This document shows, piece by piece, positions 23,759-32,740 of a stretch of 36,928 nt of DNA (the stretch's first letter is position 1; every line of letters starts with the position of its first letter). Where the stretch lies: assembly GCA_031282625.1 (NCBI GenBank), contig JAITDI010000028.1, forward strand, positions 1-36,928. Direction: 5' to 3'. A program made the translations under genes and the position numbers. This DNA comes from Candidatus Endomicrobiellum meruensis. Lineage in GTDB: Bacteria > Elusimicrobiota > Endomicrobiia > Endomicrobiales > Endomicrobiaceae. Below the pieces are notes generated by a model. That model was not told the origin of the DNA. It ran no database searches and saw nothing but the letters and a program-made list of their open reading frames with translations.

Positions 23759-26700
23759 ATGAGGGAAAATTTGAAATATTTTGTTAAAAATATTTCTTCA
23801 TGTTTTTTAAGTATCCTTATTTCACTACTCTTCGTTTCTTTATTCATACCAAAACTTTTTGCTCAACCTACTATACACGTTAGTAGCTTCTCCTACCTTA
23901 ATTCCTTATTAGCAGATTATGGGCAAACTGGAATACGAATTTCAATTGATACGCCAACTATTGTATCTGAGACAAATTACAACAATTGTGGAGGACGAAA
24001 ATACATAACAGGATCATCTGATATATCCGTTTTAAATGGAAATGGGTTCTATGGTATTTACGGAGAAGGGCAGGAATTACATTTGAGTAGTATAACATTG
24101 TGTAATTTTTACAAAGCAGCTGTTTCAAGTGATAGTAGAAAAAATGGAGCAACACTTTTTTTTCAACATAGTGCGAAACTATATTTTGATGGTAATGTAA
24201 ATATTATAAGTAACACTATTACTGGTGGAGGCGGAAGTTTTGATGCAAATGGAGGAGATTGTGCAGGTGTGTGCGTAAATAATATGGTTGAGCTATATGC
24301 TTCAAGTGTTACAATAAACTTTATAGCTAACATAAGTTCAGATGCTTCAGGAGCAGCATTATATTTTAACGGCTCAAAAGTTGATTTTTTTAATACAAAT
24401 ATCTTGTTTCAAGACAACGGATCTGGAGATGAGGGTGCTGCTCTGTGGGCATGGGACAATGCTCAACTATATTTTACAAATTCTAGCGTTACTTTTTTGC
24501 GAAATAGGGCTGATTTGTCCTCGGGAAAATCGACAACAAACCCTAATCCAACAGGAATAGGCGGTGCAATTAGTAGTAAACAAAAATCTGCAAATATATA
24601 TTTCCAAGGAACTACGGAAGTTGATTTTACATCAAATTCGGCAAGAAATGGTGGAGCAATCTATACTGGAGGGACAATAAATTTTGCATGTTCTTCAGCT
24701 GTTTTTAGCGAAAATGTAGCATCTAGTTCTGGTGGAGCTATATATGTTAACAAAGACCAAGGCAATGCTAGTGGGCTACTTTATTTAGACACCAGTAATG
24801 GCGATATAATTTTCACTGGCAATCAAGCTGGAGCCGGAGATGCGGCAGGACATGATATATATTTGGAAGCAGGAACAGTAATAATAAATGGTAGTTCAGG
24901 AAGAGTAGTGATAAATGACGGTATCGCGGGTACGGATTTGGCTATGCTAAATAAATCATCTAGTGGGTTATTTTTGCTGGGCGGTACAAATCAATATTTT
25001 AGAGGAACATTTTTTCAAACAGGGGGAACCACAACAGTTGTAGGGAACTATTTTACAGGAAAAAGCAGCATAACATCAAATAGTGTTTTGGAGTTTTCAA
25101 CAGGAGCAGTATTAGAAGGAGGAAGAATAGGATTATGGGACGAAGCGGTAATGGATATAACCACCCCAGAGAATTTAACATTTAGCGGAGAGATAACGGG
25201 TACAACAAATACTAAGATAACAAAACCGAGTAAAGGGACATTGACATTAAGTGGGGATAATAGCGGAATTCAAGGATTGTACCTGCAAAGTGGAGGCAGG
25301 ACAATAGTAAATGGAAAATATTTTGTTGGTTATAGCAGCATAACAGGAACAAGCGCATTAGAGTTAGGGTTAGGATCAGATTTGAGTGGAGGAGGAAGAA
25401 TAGGATTATGGGACGAAGCGGTAATGGATATAACCACCCCAGAGAATTTAACATTTAGCGGAGAGATAACAGGTGCAGAAGGTAGTAAGATAACAAAACC
25501 GAGCACAGGGACATTGACATTAAGTGGGGATAATGGAACATTTGGAGGATTATTTTTACAGAGTAACGGAACAACGACTGTAAGTGCCAATTATTTTGGA
25601 GGAACAAGCGTAAGCAGTATAACAGGGGGAATATTAGATTTTGTAGATGGAAGCAGCAGCAGTATAGTAGGTCGTTTGCAGTTGTGGCAAGACGGTGTGT
25701 TTAAAATAAGCAATAGTGGAGATTTAAACTTAGGCGAAGATATAATAAGTGGAAATGGAAAAATATTTAAAGTAGGAGGCGGTACATTTACGATAGAGGG
25801 AGTAAATAGAGAATTTGAAGGGACGTTTATACAAAGTAGTGGAACGACAATAGTTCCTAACAGCGACTATATGTTTGGATCAAACAGAATAGAAAACAGT
25901 TTGTTAAAAGTAACAATGCCTGATATAGGTGAAAATAGAGAAATAGAGTATAGAGTATTTCTCAGCACTGGCGGTATATTAGAACACGAGTCAACAGTCA
26001 ACGACAGTTTAAGCACGACACTTACAGAGAAAGTAGAGTTTGTAGGAGATAATGCAAGGGCAATATTTAAGGGGAATGGTTATAAGGGGACCTGGTATGT
26101 GTTAGAGGATAAAATTCCTGATTCAGGAGCTAATAATGAGGTGCAATTTATTAATTGTTATGTTGATGTAGATAGCGACACTTATACCGGATCCACAATC
26201 TATAAATTTACAAATGCAACTATAGACATGGATTTTGAGGACGAAGGGCATTTTGATTATGGCACGCAACCATCAACAAGGATAGTGCAGTTTGATAACC
26301 TAGTAACATCTAACACTGTTTTGAATACTACCATAGTCATGATATCTTCTAGTGCATCAGGGTCAATGTTAGCGGTAAAGAATAATCCAGGAGAAAAAAA
26401 CAAGATAAAATTAGGAGCACTAACAGTTGGGGAATTAAACGGAGAATCAGGACATATAGAGACGCATACAGTACAGTTATTAGACGGATTTATAGAATTT
26501 GAAGAAAATAGCGAAAGCACAATAGCGACATTAGCGTACGAGTACTTAATTACCATAGACCATGATGATTTACAAAAGGTAATAATTGATGCATATAAAG
26601 TAGCAAGTGGTGACAGTTTAAACAGTATGAACACAAAAGAAGGCAACAGGGCATTAAACTTTTCATTTGATAGTTCAACCCATACGTACTACCCAAATAC

Positions 26701-28540
26701 AGATTTAGATGAAATGGTGAGCGGAAATTTTTATGTGGAAGGACACGATGAGTTCAACGGAGAGAGCAATATAGTAGCTATATCAACTACAGGGCAGAGA
26801 GTATCTTTGTTTAAGATAAATCAAGAAGTAGATTTTCAATTGATGAGACTGGAGTTGATAAGTGCACAAGGAGAACAAGGAGCTGCATTAGCAGTAGCTA
26901 CAAATACTGCGAATGTCTTAACTATGGGTGTAACCTTTACTACAAATACAGCAACAGGTTCAGGTGGTGGTGCAATATATGCATCAAACGGGGCAAAGAT
27001 TATTTTAAACAAGACGAGATTTATGGGAAACAGCGCAACAGCAGGTAATGGCGGAGCGTTATATATAGAAGACGGGTCAGAGATAACGTTCTCTGGCGAA
27101 CTTCAAGTAATAGGCAATAGTGCTTCAGGAAATGGCGGTGCAATATATGTAAACAATGCAACATTAAATGTCGGGGTTGATACAACAAGTGCTAAAGTTT
27201 TTAGCGGCAATACATCTGGCAGCGTATCAAATGCTATATATTTAGCAGGAAACTCTATAATAAATTTTGGAGCGTCAGGAGAGAATGGGACAATAAACAT
27301 GTACGATGCAATAGGAAGTGAAGAAAGAAATATTGGGGAAGTTAATTTAAATGGAGGAACAGTATTTAATTTACAAACAAATGGGGGAATTGAGACAATA
27401 GTGCCGAATTTAAACATAAAAGAACAATCGCAGTTTAATATAATAGGAGAAACAGAAGTAAAAGCAAGTAGCAGTATAACCGTGGATACAAACGCGACAT
27501 TAAAAATAGATGGTACAGCTGGATACGGAATGGAAGTACGTGTAGGAAATAGATTTGTGCATCAAGGACTGTTAGAGATGAACTTATTTGGAGAGGCGGC
27601 AGGGAAGGATAGATTAAAATTGAAAAGTTTTGATTTGGTATCCTCTGATAATAGTGATTATGATTCAGGAGATAGCGATTTAATAAATGTAGATGGCGGA
27701 GAAATATTTATAGCAGGAAGCAGCAAGTTGAGCATAAAAACGAATGATGCCTTTAAAGATTTGGGAACAGTTAAGAGTAGAGCCTATAAGCTGATGAAGT
27801 ACGGTAAAGAAGGAAAGTATGAAGGAAATTTTGGAACAGTAACATTAGTAGGAGACACATTACCAAAGAGTTACATTATGAGATACGATTATTCAAATGA
27901 ATATATAGCGTTATTAGTAGAAGGATATGCAAGAGACAGGACAAAATTTGCATCACTAAATTTGTGTTTTAACCAAACGGAAGCAGCAAAGACATTGGAT
28001 TATTTTTGTGATGAAGCCTACAACGGAAATCCGGGAGCGATGTCAGCTAACTTGAGCGGGGACGCTAAAAAGTTAGGAGATAAATTGCAGGATTTTATGG
28101 ATGCATTGGACGATGGGGTTGAGGATATAACGCCACATGATATAGGAGGAGCAGGAAAAAATATTGCTGGACTGAAGAATGCGTTATTTGATTTGTCTGG
28201 GTATTTTATAAGCAATGTGATAATAAGCAGAGCATATGATGACGCAAAGAGAGATGTGTATAACAGGATATATAATTATAAAGAATACGAAGAGACTGCA
28301 AAGGGTATATGGGCGCAAGCAAAAGGAGCGATTATAGATACAGACAAAGATGGAGACTCACCAAATACTTTTAAAATAAATAACACTGGGATGCTAGCCG
28401 GGTTTGACATGATGACAAGTTCAACAGCAATGGCAGGTTTGTATGTAAAGCAGAACAAAAGTTCAATAAGTCAGGGGAGCGACTTGCACAAAGGTGAAGT
28501 TAATAGTTGGGGTTTAGGTTTTTATGGTGGTATTATATAG
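23759..28540 (+). CDS. Pmp/PATR-repeat autotransporter adhesin, frameshifted in the barrel
   Basis: 1593 residues to the stop at 28540. A signal peptide spans about 1-36 (cleavage near KLFA-QPT). The passenger has Chlamydia Pmp-like repeats, FxxN followed by GGA(I/L)Y, for example FTSNSARNGGAIY and FSENVASSSGGAIYV (about 290-330) and FMGNSATAGNGGALYI, VIGNSASGNGGAIYV (about 1060-1130). Between them lie autotransporter-associated strand repeats (TKPSKGTLTLSGDN; about 415-720). A helical linker (LSGYFISNVIISRAYDDAKRD) leads into the outer-membrane barrel (KGIWAQAKGA, NTGMLAGFDMM). The frame stops at GLGFYGGII in a barrel strand; the remaining barrel continues in another frame from 28541. CGAGG precedes ATG 23759. 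Probably a surface adhesin; as it stands it would lack most of the barrel. Confidence 0.82.
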   Translation: MRENLKYFVKNISSCFLSILISLLFVSLFIPKLFAQPTIHVSSFSYLNSLLADYGQTGIRISIDTPTIVSETNYNNCGGRKYITGSSDISVLNGNGFYGIYGEGQELHLSSITLCNFYKAAVSSDSRKNGATLFFQHSAKLYFDGNVNIISNTITGGGGSFDANGGDCAGVCVNNMVELYASSVTINFIANISSDASGAALYFNGSKVDFFNTNILFQDNGSGDEGAALWAWDNAQLYFTNSSVTFLRNRADLSSGKSTTNPNPTGIGGAISSKQKSANIYFQGTTEVDFTSNSARNGGAIYTGGTINFACSSAVFSENVASSSGGAIYVNKDQGNASGLLYLDTSNGDIIFTGNQAGAGDAAGHDIYLEAGTVIINGSSGRVVINDGIAGTDLAMLNKSSSGLFLLGGTNQYFRGTFFQTGGTTTVVGNYFTGKSSITSNSVLEFSTGAVLEGGRIGLWDEAVMDITTPENLTFSGEITGTTNTKITKPSKGTLTLSGDNSGIQGLYLQSGGRTIVNGKYFVGYSSITGTSALELGLGSDLSGGGRIGLWDEAVMDITTPENLTFSGEITGAEGSKITKPSTGTLTLSGDNGTFGGLFLQSNGTTTVSANYFGGTSVSSITGGILDFVDGSSSSIVGRLQLWQDGVFKISNSGDLNLGEDIISGNGKIFKVGGGTFTIEGVNREFEGTFIQSSGTTIVPNSDYMFGSNRIENSLLKVTMPDIGENREIEYRVFLSTGGILEHESTVNDSLSTTLTEKVEFVGDNARAIFKGNGYKGTWYVLEDKIPDSGANNEVQFINCYVDVDSDTYTGSTIYKFTNATIDMDFEDEGHFDYGTQPSTRIVQFDNLVTSNTVLNTTIVMISSSASGSMLAVKNNPGEKNKIKLGALTVGELNGESGHIETHTVQLLDGFIEFEENSESTIATLAYEYLITIDHDDLQKVIIDAYKVASGDSLNSMNTKEGNRALNFSFDSSTHTYYPNTDLDEMVSGNFYVEGHDEFNGESNIVAISTTGQRVSLFKINQEVDFQLMRLELISAQGEQGAALAVATNTANVLTMGVTFTTNTATGSGGGAIYASNGAKIILNKTRFMGNSATAGNGGALYIEDGSEITFSGELQVIGNSASGNGGAIYVNNATLNVGVDTTSAKVFSGNTSGSVSNAIYLAGNSIINFGASGENGTINMYDAIGSEERNIGEVNLNGGTVFNLQTNGGIETIVPNLNIKEQSQFNIIGETEVKASSSITVDTNATLKIDGTAGYGMEVRVGNRFVHQGLLEMNLFGEAAGKDRLKLKSFDLVSSDNSDYDSGDSDLINVDGGEIFIAGSSKLSIKTNDAFKDLGTVKSRAYKLMKYGKEGKYEGNFGTVTLVGDTLPKSYIMRYDYSNEYIALLVEGYARDRTKFASLNLCFNQTEAAKTLDYFCDEAYNGNPGAMSANLSGDAKKLGDKLQDFMDALDDGVEDITPHDIGGAGKNIAGLKNALFDLSGYFISNVIISRAYDDAKRDVYNRIYNYKEYEETAKGIWAQAKGAIIDTDKDGDSPNTFKINNTGMLAGFDMMTSSTAMAGLYVKQNKSSISQGSDLHKGEVNSWGLGFYGGII
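25117..25261 (+). repeat. Internal direct repeat, copy 1
   Basis: First copy of a 145-base block inside the autotransporter passenger; it recurs 273 bases (91 codons) downstream at 25390-25534 with about 136 of 145 bases identical. The first 81 bases (25117-25197) are identical. It encodes GRIGLWDEAVMDITTPENLT and the TLTLSGDN motif. Confidence 0.9.
25390..25534 (+). repeat. Internal direct repeat, copy 2
   Basis: Second copy of the 145-base block, in frame with the first. A third, strongly diverged unit follows (GRLQLWQDGVFKISNSGDL and GGGTFTIEGVN), pointing to growth of the passenger by tandem duplication of a 91-residue unit, with the last duplication recent. Confidence 0.9.
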
Positions 28541-29556
28541 TTAAAGAGAAATACGATATAAAAGGGTTGGTGTCATTTAGTGCTGACAATTACGATACGA
28601 CAAGATGTTTAAGATTTGAAAATAGACTAAAAGCGAAAGGACATTTTACTGGAGTCGGCGGGATATTAGATATAGAAGCAGGGTATAGTATAGCAATAGC
28701 AAGCAGTAGCACATTAGGAAAAATAAAACTAAGACCGTATGCGGGTGCAGGGTTAGCATTGATACACACAAATAGTTTTACAGAAAGTGGAGGAGATATA
28801 TGGAATTTAGAAGTAAAGGCGAACGATTATGTTAGGACAGGATTAGTTGGAGGAATAGGTTTTACAGGACATGGGGAAAAGTTTAGGTGGAATATATCTT
28901 GTGGATTAGATTGTATGTTAAGTGGCAGAAATGAAGAGATAACGAACAGATTTACAGGAGGCTATAGTTTGCCTAACGGGATAGGGAATAGAGATTTTCG
29001 ATCAAGGAGCGTAACGCTAGGAGCAGTAAGCGTTAGGAGCGATATAGGCTTTGGTTATTATGTGTTAGATGGGTTAGAGGTTTATTGCAGTGGAGATATA
29101 AAATGGTCTTCAATGGCAAAGGACATGTATGGAAATATAGGAGTTAGATACTCATTTGGGAAGTGGATAAACAAGAACATATCTGAAGTTAAGACAGGAA
29201 ATGATAAAATAAAACAGTTTAGGATAAATGCAGCACTATTTGAGTTTAACAAGGCAGACATAAAGCCTGAAGCAGAAAAAGAGATAAAGGAGTTGGCAAA
29301 GAAAATAAGTAAGGAGTATAAGTTTAATAAGATAAGGATAGAAGGACATACTGATTCACATGGGAGTGATATGTATAATAAAAAATTGTCGCTACTAAGG
29401 GCGCATACGGTGCATGAAGTATTTGCCAAGTATGGAATACCAACAGCTAAAATAAAAAAGATAGGGCACGGAGAAAGCAAGCCTATAGATACTAACGAGA
29501 ATGAAGAGGGGAGAGCAAAGAATAGAAGAGTTGAGATCTTTGTGGACTTGTATTAA
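28507..29556 (+). CDS. C-terminal autotransporter barrel plus OmpA-like domain (frameshift-separated part)
   Basis: This frame continues the autotransporter: meaningful sequence begins about 28541 (VKEKYDIKGLVSFSADNYDT), completing the strand that ends in GLGFYGGII in the upstream frame. The nominal TTG start at 28507 has no ribosome site, so it is not an independent gene. About 28541-29200 encodes the rest of the barrel (RPYAGAGLALIHTNSF, GIGFTGHGEKFRWNISCG, GNIGVRYSFGKW). The last 115 residues are an OmpA-type peptidoglycan-binding domain: INAALFEFNKADIKPEAEK, IRIEGHTDSHGSD, LSLLRAHTV and GHGESKPI..NRRVEIFVDLY. Removing two bases from ATATATAG-like sequence at 28534-28540 would join both frames into one protein of about 1930 residues. 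Confidence 0.8.
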   Translation: MGFRFLWWYYIVKEKYDIKGLVSFSADNYDTTRCLRFENRLKAKGHFTGVGGILDIEAGYSIAIASSSTLGKIKLRPYAGAGLALIHTNSFTESGGDIWNLEVKANDYVRTGLVGGIGFTGHGEKFRWNISCGLDCMLSGRNEEITNRFTGGYSLPNGIGNRDFRSRSVTLGAVSVRSDIGFGYYVLDGLEVYCSGDIKWSSMAKDMYGNIGVRYSFGKWINKNISEVKTGNDKIKQFRINAALFEFNKADIKPEAEKEIKELAKKISKEYKFNKIRIEGHTDSHGSDMYNKKLSLLRAHTVHEVFAKYGIPTAKIKKIGHGESKPIDTNENEEGRAKNRRVEIFVDLY

Positions 29557-29585
29557 CATAACATGGACAGATATTCTAATTATGT

Positions 29586-29623
29586 AATATCCCAAGAAGA
29601 TGTCTTTTGCTTCTTGGGGTATT
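29586..29623 (+). terminator. Strong hairpin after the autotransporter
   Basis: AATATCCCAAGAAG (29586-29599) pairs with CTTCTTGGGGTATT (29610-29623) over 14 bp with one G-U, loop of 10 bases. The T tract after it is poor (TAGATTT), but its place 30 bases after the stop fits a terminator. Confidence 0.65.
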
Positions 29624-29737
29624 AGATTTCAGAGCTAAATTCTTGCTTTGAAATGTATAGTTTGTTAGGATTTAAAAAGAGAAGAACTTTGCCGAATATT
29701 AAAGTTATTTAATGTGTGTAAAGATAGTCGGTTTGTA

Positions 29738-29766
29738 TTGTCAAAGAAAATTGATTTTATTATAAT
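29738..29766 (+). promoter_or_regulatory. Sigma70-type promoter of gatC-corA-gatA
   Basis: TTGTCA (29738-29743), a 17-base spacer and TATAAT (29761-29766). Start near 29773, giving a leader of about 22 bases with GAGAGGT before gatC. Confidence 0.8.
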
Positions 29767-29794
29767 GCTTTCAATGTCAGTTTGAGAGGTATTT

Positions 29795-30082
29795 ATGTTA
29801 AAAGAAGAACTTGAGACCACAGCTTTTCTTGCTAGAATAGATATCAAAGAAGATGAAAAGGAAAAATATCTTGCAGATATTAACAGAATGTTTAACTATG
29901 TTGAAGTTTTGCAAGAACCAAACGTTACAGGTTTAAACCCTACAACACATGTTACAGCGCTCAGGAACGTTTGGAGAGAAGATATTGTAAAACCGTGTTC
30001 GAGAGAAGTTATAGATCAAATGTTAAACAGTGCTCCTTTGAGAGAGGGATCTTTTTATAAAATTAAAAAGGTTATAGGGTAG
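29795..30082 (+). CDS. gatC: Aspartyl/glutamyl-tRNA amidotransferase subunit C
   Basis: Small scaffold subunit of the GatCAB amidotransferase, which converts misacylated Glu-tRNA-Gln or Asp-tRNA-Asn to the amide form. 95 residues, normal. LKEELETTAFLARIDIKEDE, the DINRMFNYVEVLQEPNVTGL helix region and the ending APLREGSFYKIKKVI are diagnostic. GAGAGGT lies upstream of the ATG. The next gene, corA, starts 3 bases after the stop. Confidence 0.95.
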   Translation: MLKEELETTAFLARIDIKEDEKEKYLADINRMFNYVEVLQEPNVTGLNPTTHVTALRNVWREDIVKPCSREVIDQMLNSAPLREGSFYKIKKVIG

Positions 30083-30085
30083 CCA

Positions 30086-31078
30086 ATGTTAAAAGCAATC
30101 TATTCTATCAACGGTACAATTACTGCTACAGAAAATGTTTTGCAAGTTATAGAAGATTGCAAGAAGAAAACTGAACTTGCTTGGATTGATATACACCTTG
30201 AAAATCACGAGTTAACCAACGACGAAACTTTACTTCTTTCTGAAGCTTTTAGATTTCACGAGATGTCAATTGAAGATTGTCTTTTTCCACAGTATTATCC
30301 AAAAATTGAGGAATTTGAAAATTATGTTTTTGGAGCCGTACACGGCATACAGCTGAAGCCTAACTATTTCCAAGAATTTGAAGACAGCATCTACGAACTT
30401 AACTTCTTTGTTGGCAAAGGATTTATTATTACTGTGCATACGGAAGAGCTGTTCTTTTTGGAAACTCTTTATGAAAAGGCGAAAGTTAGAACTCAAATTG
30501 AAATGAAAAGATTTGAAAACTTACTTTACAATATATTTAACAAAGTGGTTTCTAGTTACGAATTTACTCTTGAAAAAATTGACGACAAAATAGAATCTCT
30601 TGAGGACGATATTTTAGAAGATCCAGAGACAGAAAATATGCAAGAAATTCTTGATACCAAAAAAGTAATTTTTGCTATGAGAAAGATAGCTGAGTCGCAG
30701 CAAGTAGCATATGTTTATTTTACAAGAGCTACAAACAATTTGGTTGCAAGAGAATATCTAGTATATTTCAGAGATATTTACACGCAGTGCGCAAGAATGA
30801 ATCAAGCGATAGTTATGCGAAGCCAGATGGTGGTTAGCTTGATAGAAGTTTACATGTCCAGTGTTACCGTAAGGCTTACGGAAGTTATGAAATTTTTAAC
30901 AATCATCGCAACAGTTTTAATGCCGGTTCTTATAGTGTCAGGATATTATGGAATGAATGTTCTTTTTCCTGAATACGCTATCTTTGGACAAAAAGGAGCA
31001 TGGTTTTTTGCTGTTGGATTAATGATTGTAACTATACTAGCAATGCTCATATACTTTAGAAAGAAAAAGTGGTTTTAA
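30086..31078 (+). CDS. corA: CorA family magnesium/cobalt transporter
   Basis: Pentameric Mg2+ channel of the CorA/MIT family, 330 residues. A large cytoplasmic alpha/beta part (AWIDIHLENHELTNDETLLL, FHEMSIEDCLFPQYYPKIEEFENY) precedes a long helix and two membrane segments at the end (MKFLTIIATVLMPVLIVSGY and GAWFFAVGLMIVTILAMLIY). The selectivity signature GMN is present in YYGMNVLFPEYA. It sits between gatC and gatA, an unusual place, with only short gaps, so it is probably on the same mRNA. Confidence 0.94.
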   Translation: MLKAIYSINGTITATENVLQVIEDCKKKTELAWIDIHLENHELTNDETLLLSEAFRFHEMSIEDCLFPQYYPKIEEFENYVFGAVHGIQLKPNYFQEFEDSIYELNFFVGKGFIITVHTEELFFLETLYEKAKVRTQIEMKRFENLLYNIFNKVVSSYEFTLEKIDDKIESLEDDILEDPETENMQEILDTKKVIFAMRKIAESQQVAYVYFTRATNNLVAREYLVYFRDIYTQCARMNQAIVMRSQMVVSLIEVYMSSVTVRLTEVMKFLTIIATVLMPVLIVSGYYGMNVLFPEYAIFGQKGAWFFAVGLMIVTILAMLIYFRKKKWF

Positions 31079-31083
31079 TTACT

Positions 31084-32541
31084 ATGAACGAAATCTTAAA
31101 AATGAAAGTGAAAGAGTTAAAGACAAAAATTTGTTCAGATGAGATAAAAAGTGAAGACGTGATAAAAGCATGTTTTGAACGTATTAGAAAAGCCGAACCT
31201 AAAGTGAAAGCTTTTCTTAAATTAAACGAGGATCATTCCTTAAAACAAGCTGAGGAAGTTGACAATAAACTTAAATCAGGTGCAAAGTGCGGATTACTTG
31301 AAGGCGTTCCGATTGGTATAAAAGATAACATAATGGTCAAAGATGAATCTATGACTTCGGCGTCTAAATATCTTGAAAATTATGTTTCTCCTTATAACGC
31401 TACGGTAATAGAAAAACTTAAAGATGCAGGCGCGATTTTTGTGGGGAGAACAAATATGGATGAATTTGCCATGGGCGGCTCTACTGAAACGTCGGCTTAT
31501 CAAAAAACTGCAAATCCTTGGGATATTGAACGGATACCGGGCGGTTCTTCAGGCGGAAGTGCTGCAGCGGTTGCTTCGGGAATGGTTCCGTTTGCTTTGG
31601 GTTCTGATACGGGAGGATCAATAAGGCAACCCTCTGGATTTTGCGGTATAGTAGGTTATAAGCCGTCTTACGGTTTAATAAGCAGATACGGCGCTTGCGC
31701 GTTGGCATCTTCCTTTGATCAGATAGGAACATTTGCAAAAAATGTAACCGATGCAGCTTTGCTTACAAGCGTCATAGCTGGAAAAGATTATAGAGATCCA
31801 GTTTGTGAGCCTAACGAGTGGATAGACTATACCAACGATATAGACAATCCAGATACTTTGAAAACTTTAAAAATTGGAGTGCCGAAACAACTTTTTGACT
31901 ATAAAACAGATTCTGAAATATCAAAGTATTTCAATGATGCCGTAAACAAAATAAAACTTGAGGGCGCGGAAGTTGTTGAGATTGACGTTCCAGCATATAA
32001 ATATGTTCCCGCATTGTATAAGGTGATTATGTGTGCAGAAGTTTCGGCAAATATTGCAACTTTTGACGGTATTCGTTACGGCTATAGATCGCCAAACGGT
32101 ATAAGCTTAAATGATGAATATGCAAAGTCAAGAGCAGAATCTTTAGGATACGAAGTTAAAAAGAGAATATTGTTTGGAACTTATGTTTTAGGGGCAAAGA
32201 ATTACCACAGATGTTACCATCAAGCCCAAAAAGTGAGAACATTGCTTATAAACCAGATAATTGATGCGTACAAAAAATGTGACTTTATATTTTCGCCTAC
32301 AACTCTGCAGATGCCTGTAAAATTTGGCGAGATGTTGCCTGAAGAGTGCGATATTTTTCTTATAGCAGCAAACCTAGCAGGACTCCCTGGCATTACTGTA
32401 CCTTGTAGTTTTACAAGTACGGGTATGCCAATGGGCGTACATTTTATGGGGTCAAGGTTTTCTGACGCAAAACTTTTTAAAGTAGCCCGTTCATTTGAAA
32501 AAATCTCTGGATTTGACACAAGTAAGTATCCTATAGTATAG
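31084..32541 (+). CDS. gatA: Glutamyl-tRNA(Gln)/aspartyl-tRNA(Asn) amidotransferase subunit A
   Basis: Amidase subunit of GatCAB, releasing ammonia from glutamine. From ATG 31084 it has 485 residues. The amidase-signature triad is K80 (GVPIGIKDNI), S155 (IPGGSSGGSAAAV) and S179 (SDTGGSIRQP), spaced as in known GatA. The frame extends back to a GTG at 31069 inside corA, with no supporting ribosome site; the start used is five bases after the corA stop. gatB follows after a 199-base gap that contains a palindrome. Confidence 0.96.
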   Translation: MNEILKMKVKELKTKICSDEIKSEDVIKACFERIRKAEPKVKAFLKLNEDHSLKQAEEVDNKLKSGAKCGLLEGVPIGIKDNIMVKDESMTSASKYLENYVSPYNATVIEKLKDAGAIFVGRTNMDEFAMGGSTETSAYQKTANPWDIERIPGGSSGGSAAAVASGMVPFALGSDTGGSIRQPSGFCGIVGYKPSYGLISRYGACALASSFDQIGTFAKNVTDAALLTSVIAGKDYRDPVCEPNEWIDYTNDIDNPDTLKTLKIGVPKQLFDYKTDSEISKYFNDAVNKIKLEGAEVVEIDVPAYKYVPALYKVIMCAEVSANIATFDGIRYGYRSPNGISLNDEYAKSRAESLGYEVKKRILFGTYVLGAKNYHRCYHQAQKVRTLLINQIIDAYKKCDFIFSPTTLQMPVKFGEMLPEECDIFLIAANLAGLPGITVPCSFTSTGMPMGVHFMGSRFSDAKLFKVARSFEKISGFDTSKYPIV

Positions 32542-32678
32542 AAAAATTAATGAAATTGGAGAAATGCAAAATATTCAATAATTCTTAATTAATGATTGTA
32601 TGAAATAGACAAAAAGAATCTATTGATGCTTTGAGACCTTCCTTATATATTTCTTATCAGAATAATTATTAGGATATT

Positions 32679-32698
32679 TTTTGTGAAGTTTCACAAAA
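32679..32698. promoter_or_regulatory. Palindrome in the gatA-gatB gap
   Basis: TTTTGTGAA (32679-32687) and TTCACAAAA (32690-32698) are perfect 9-bp arms around GT. As RNA it would fold with a small loop and is followed by CTTTTTGG, so it may be a weak terminator. As DNA its TGTGA...TCACA core resembles CRP/FNR-type operators but with 4 instead of 6 central bases. It lies about 40 bases before gatB. Confidence 0.45.
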
Positions 32699-32740
32699 CT
32701 TTTTGGTAATGGTTACTTTATATATAAACAGGATAAACAA

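Noticed and set aside
24342..24560. Alternative-frame 72-codon ORF in the autotransporter
   Set aside because: Fully inside a continuous, repeat-bearing frame and without a ribosome site.
25117..25534. CRISPR-like repeats
   Set aside because: The repeats are in-frame protein repeats at a 273-base period, with no short spacer pattern.
28501..28545. Programmed -1 ribosomal frameshift joining the autotransporter frames
   Set aside because: No proper X-XXY-YYZ slippery heptamer in the right frame lies just before the stop; TTTTTAT allows only one codon to re-pair, and the natural protein join needs the frame change at the TATATA run.
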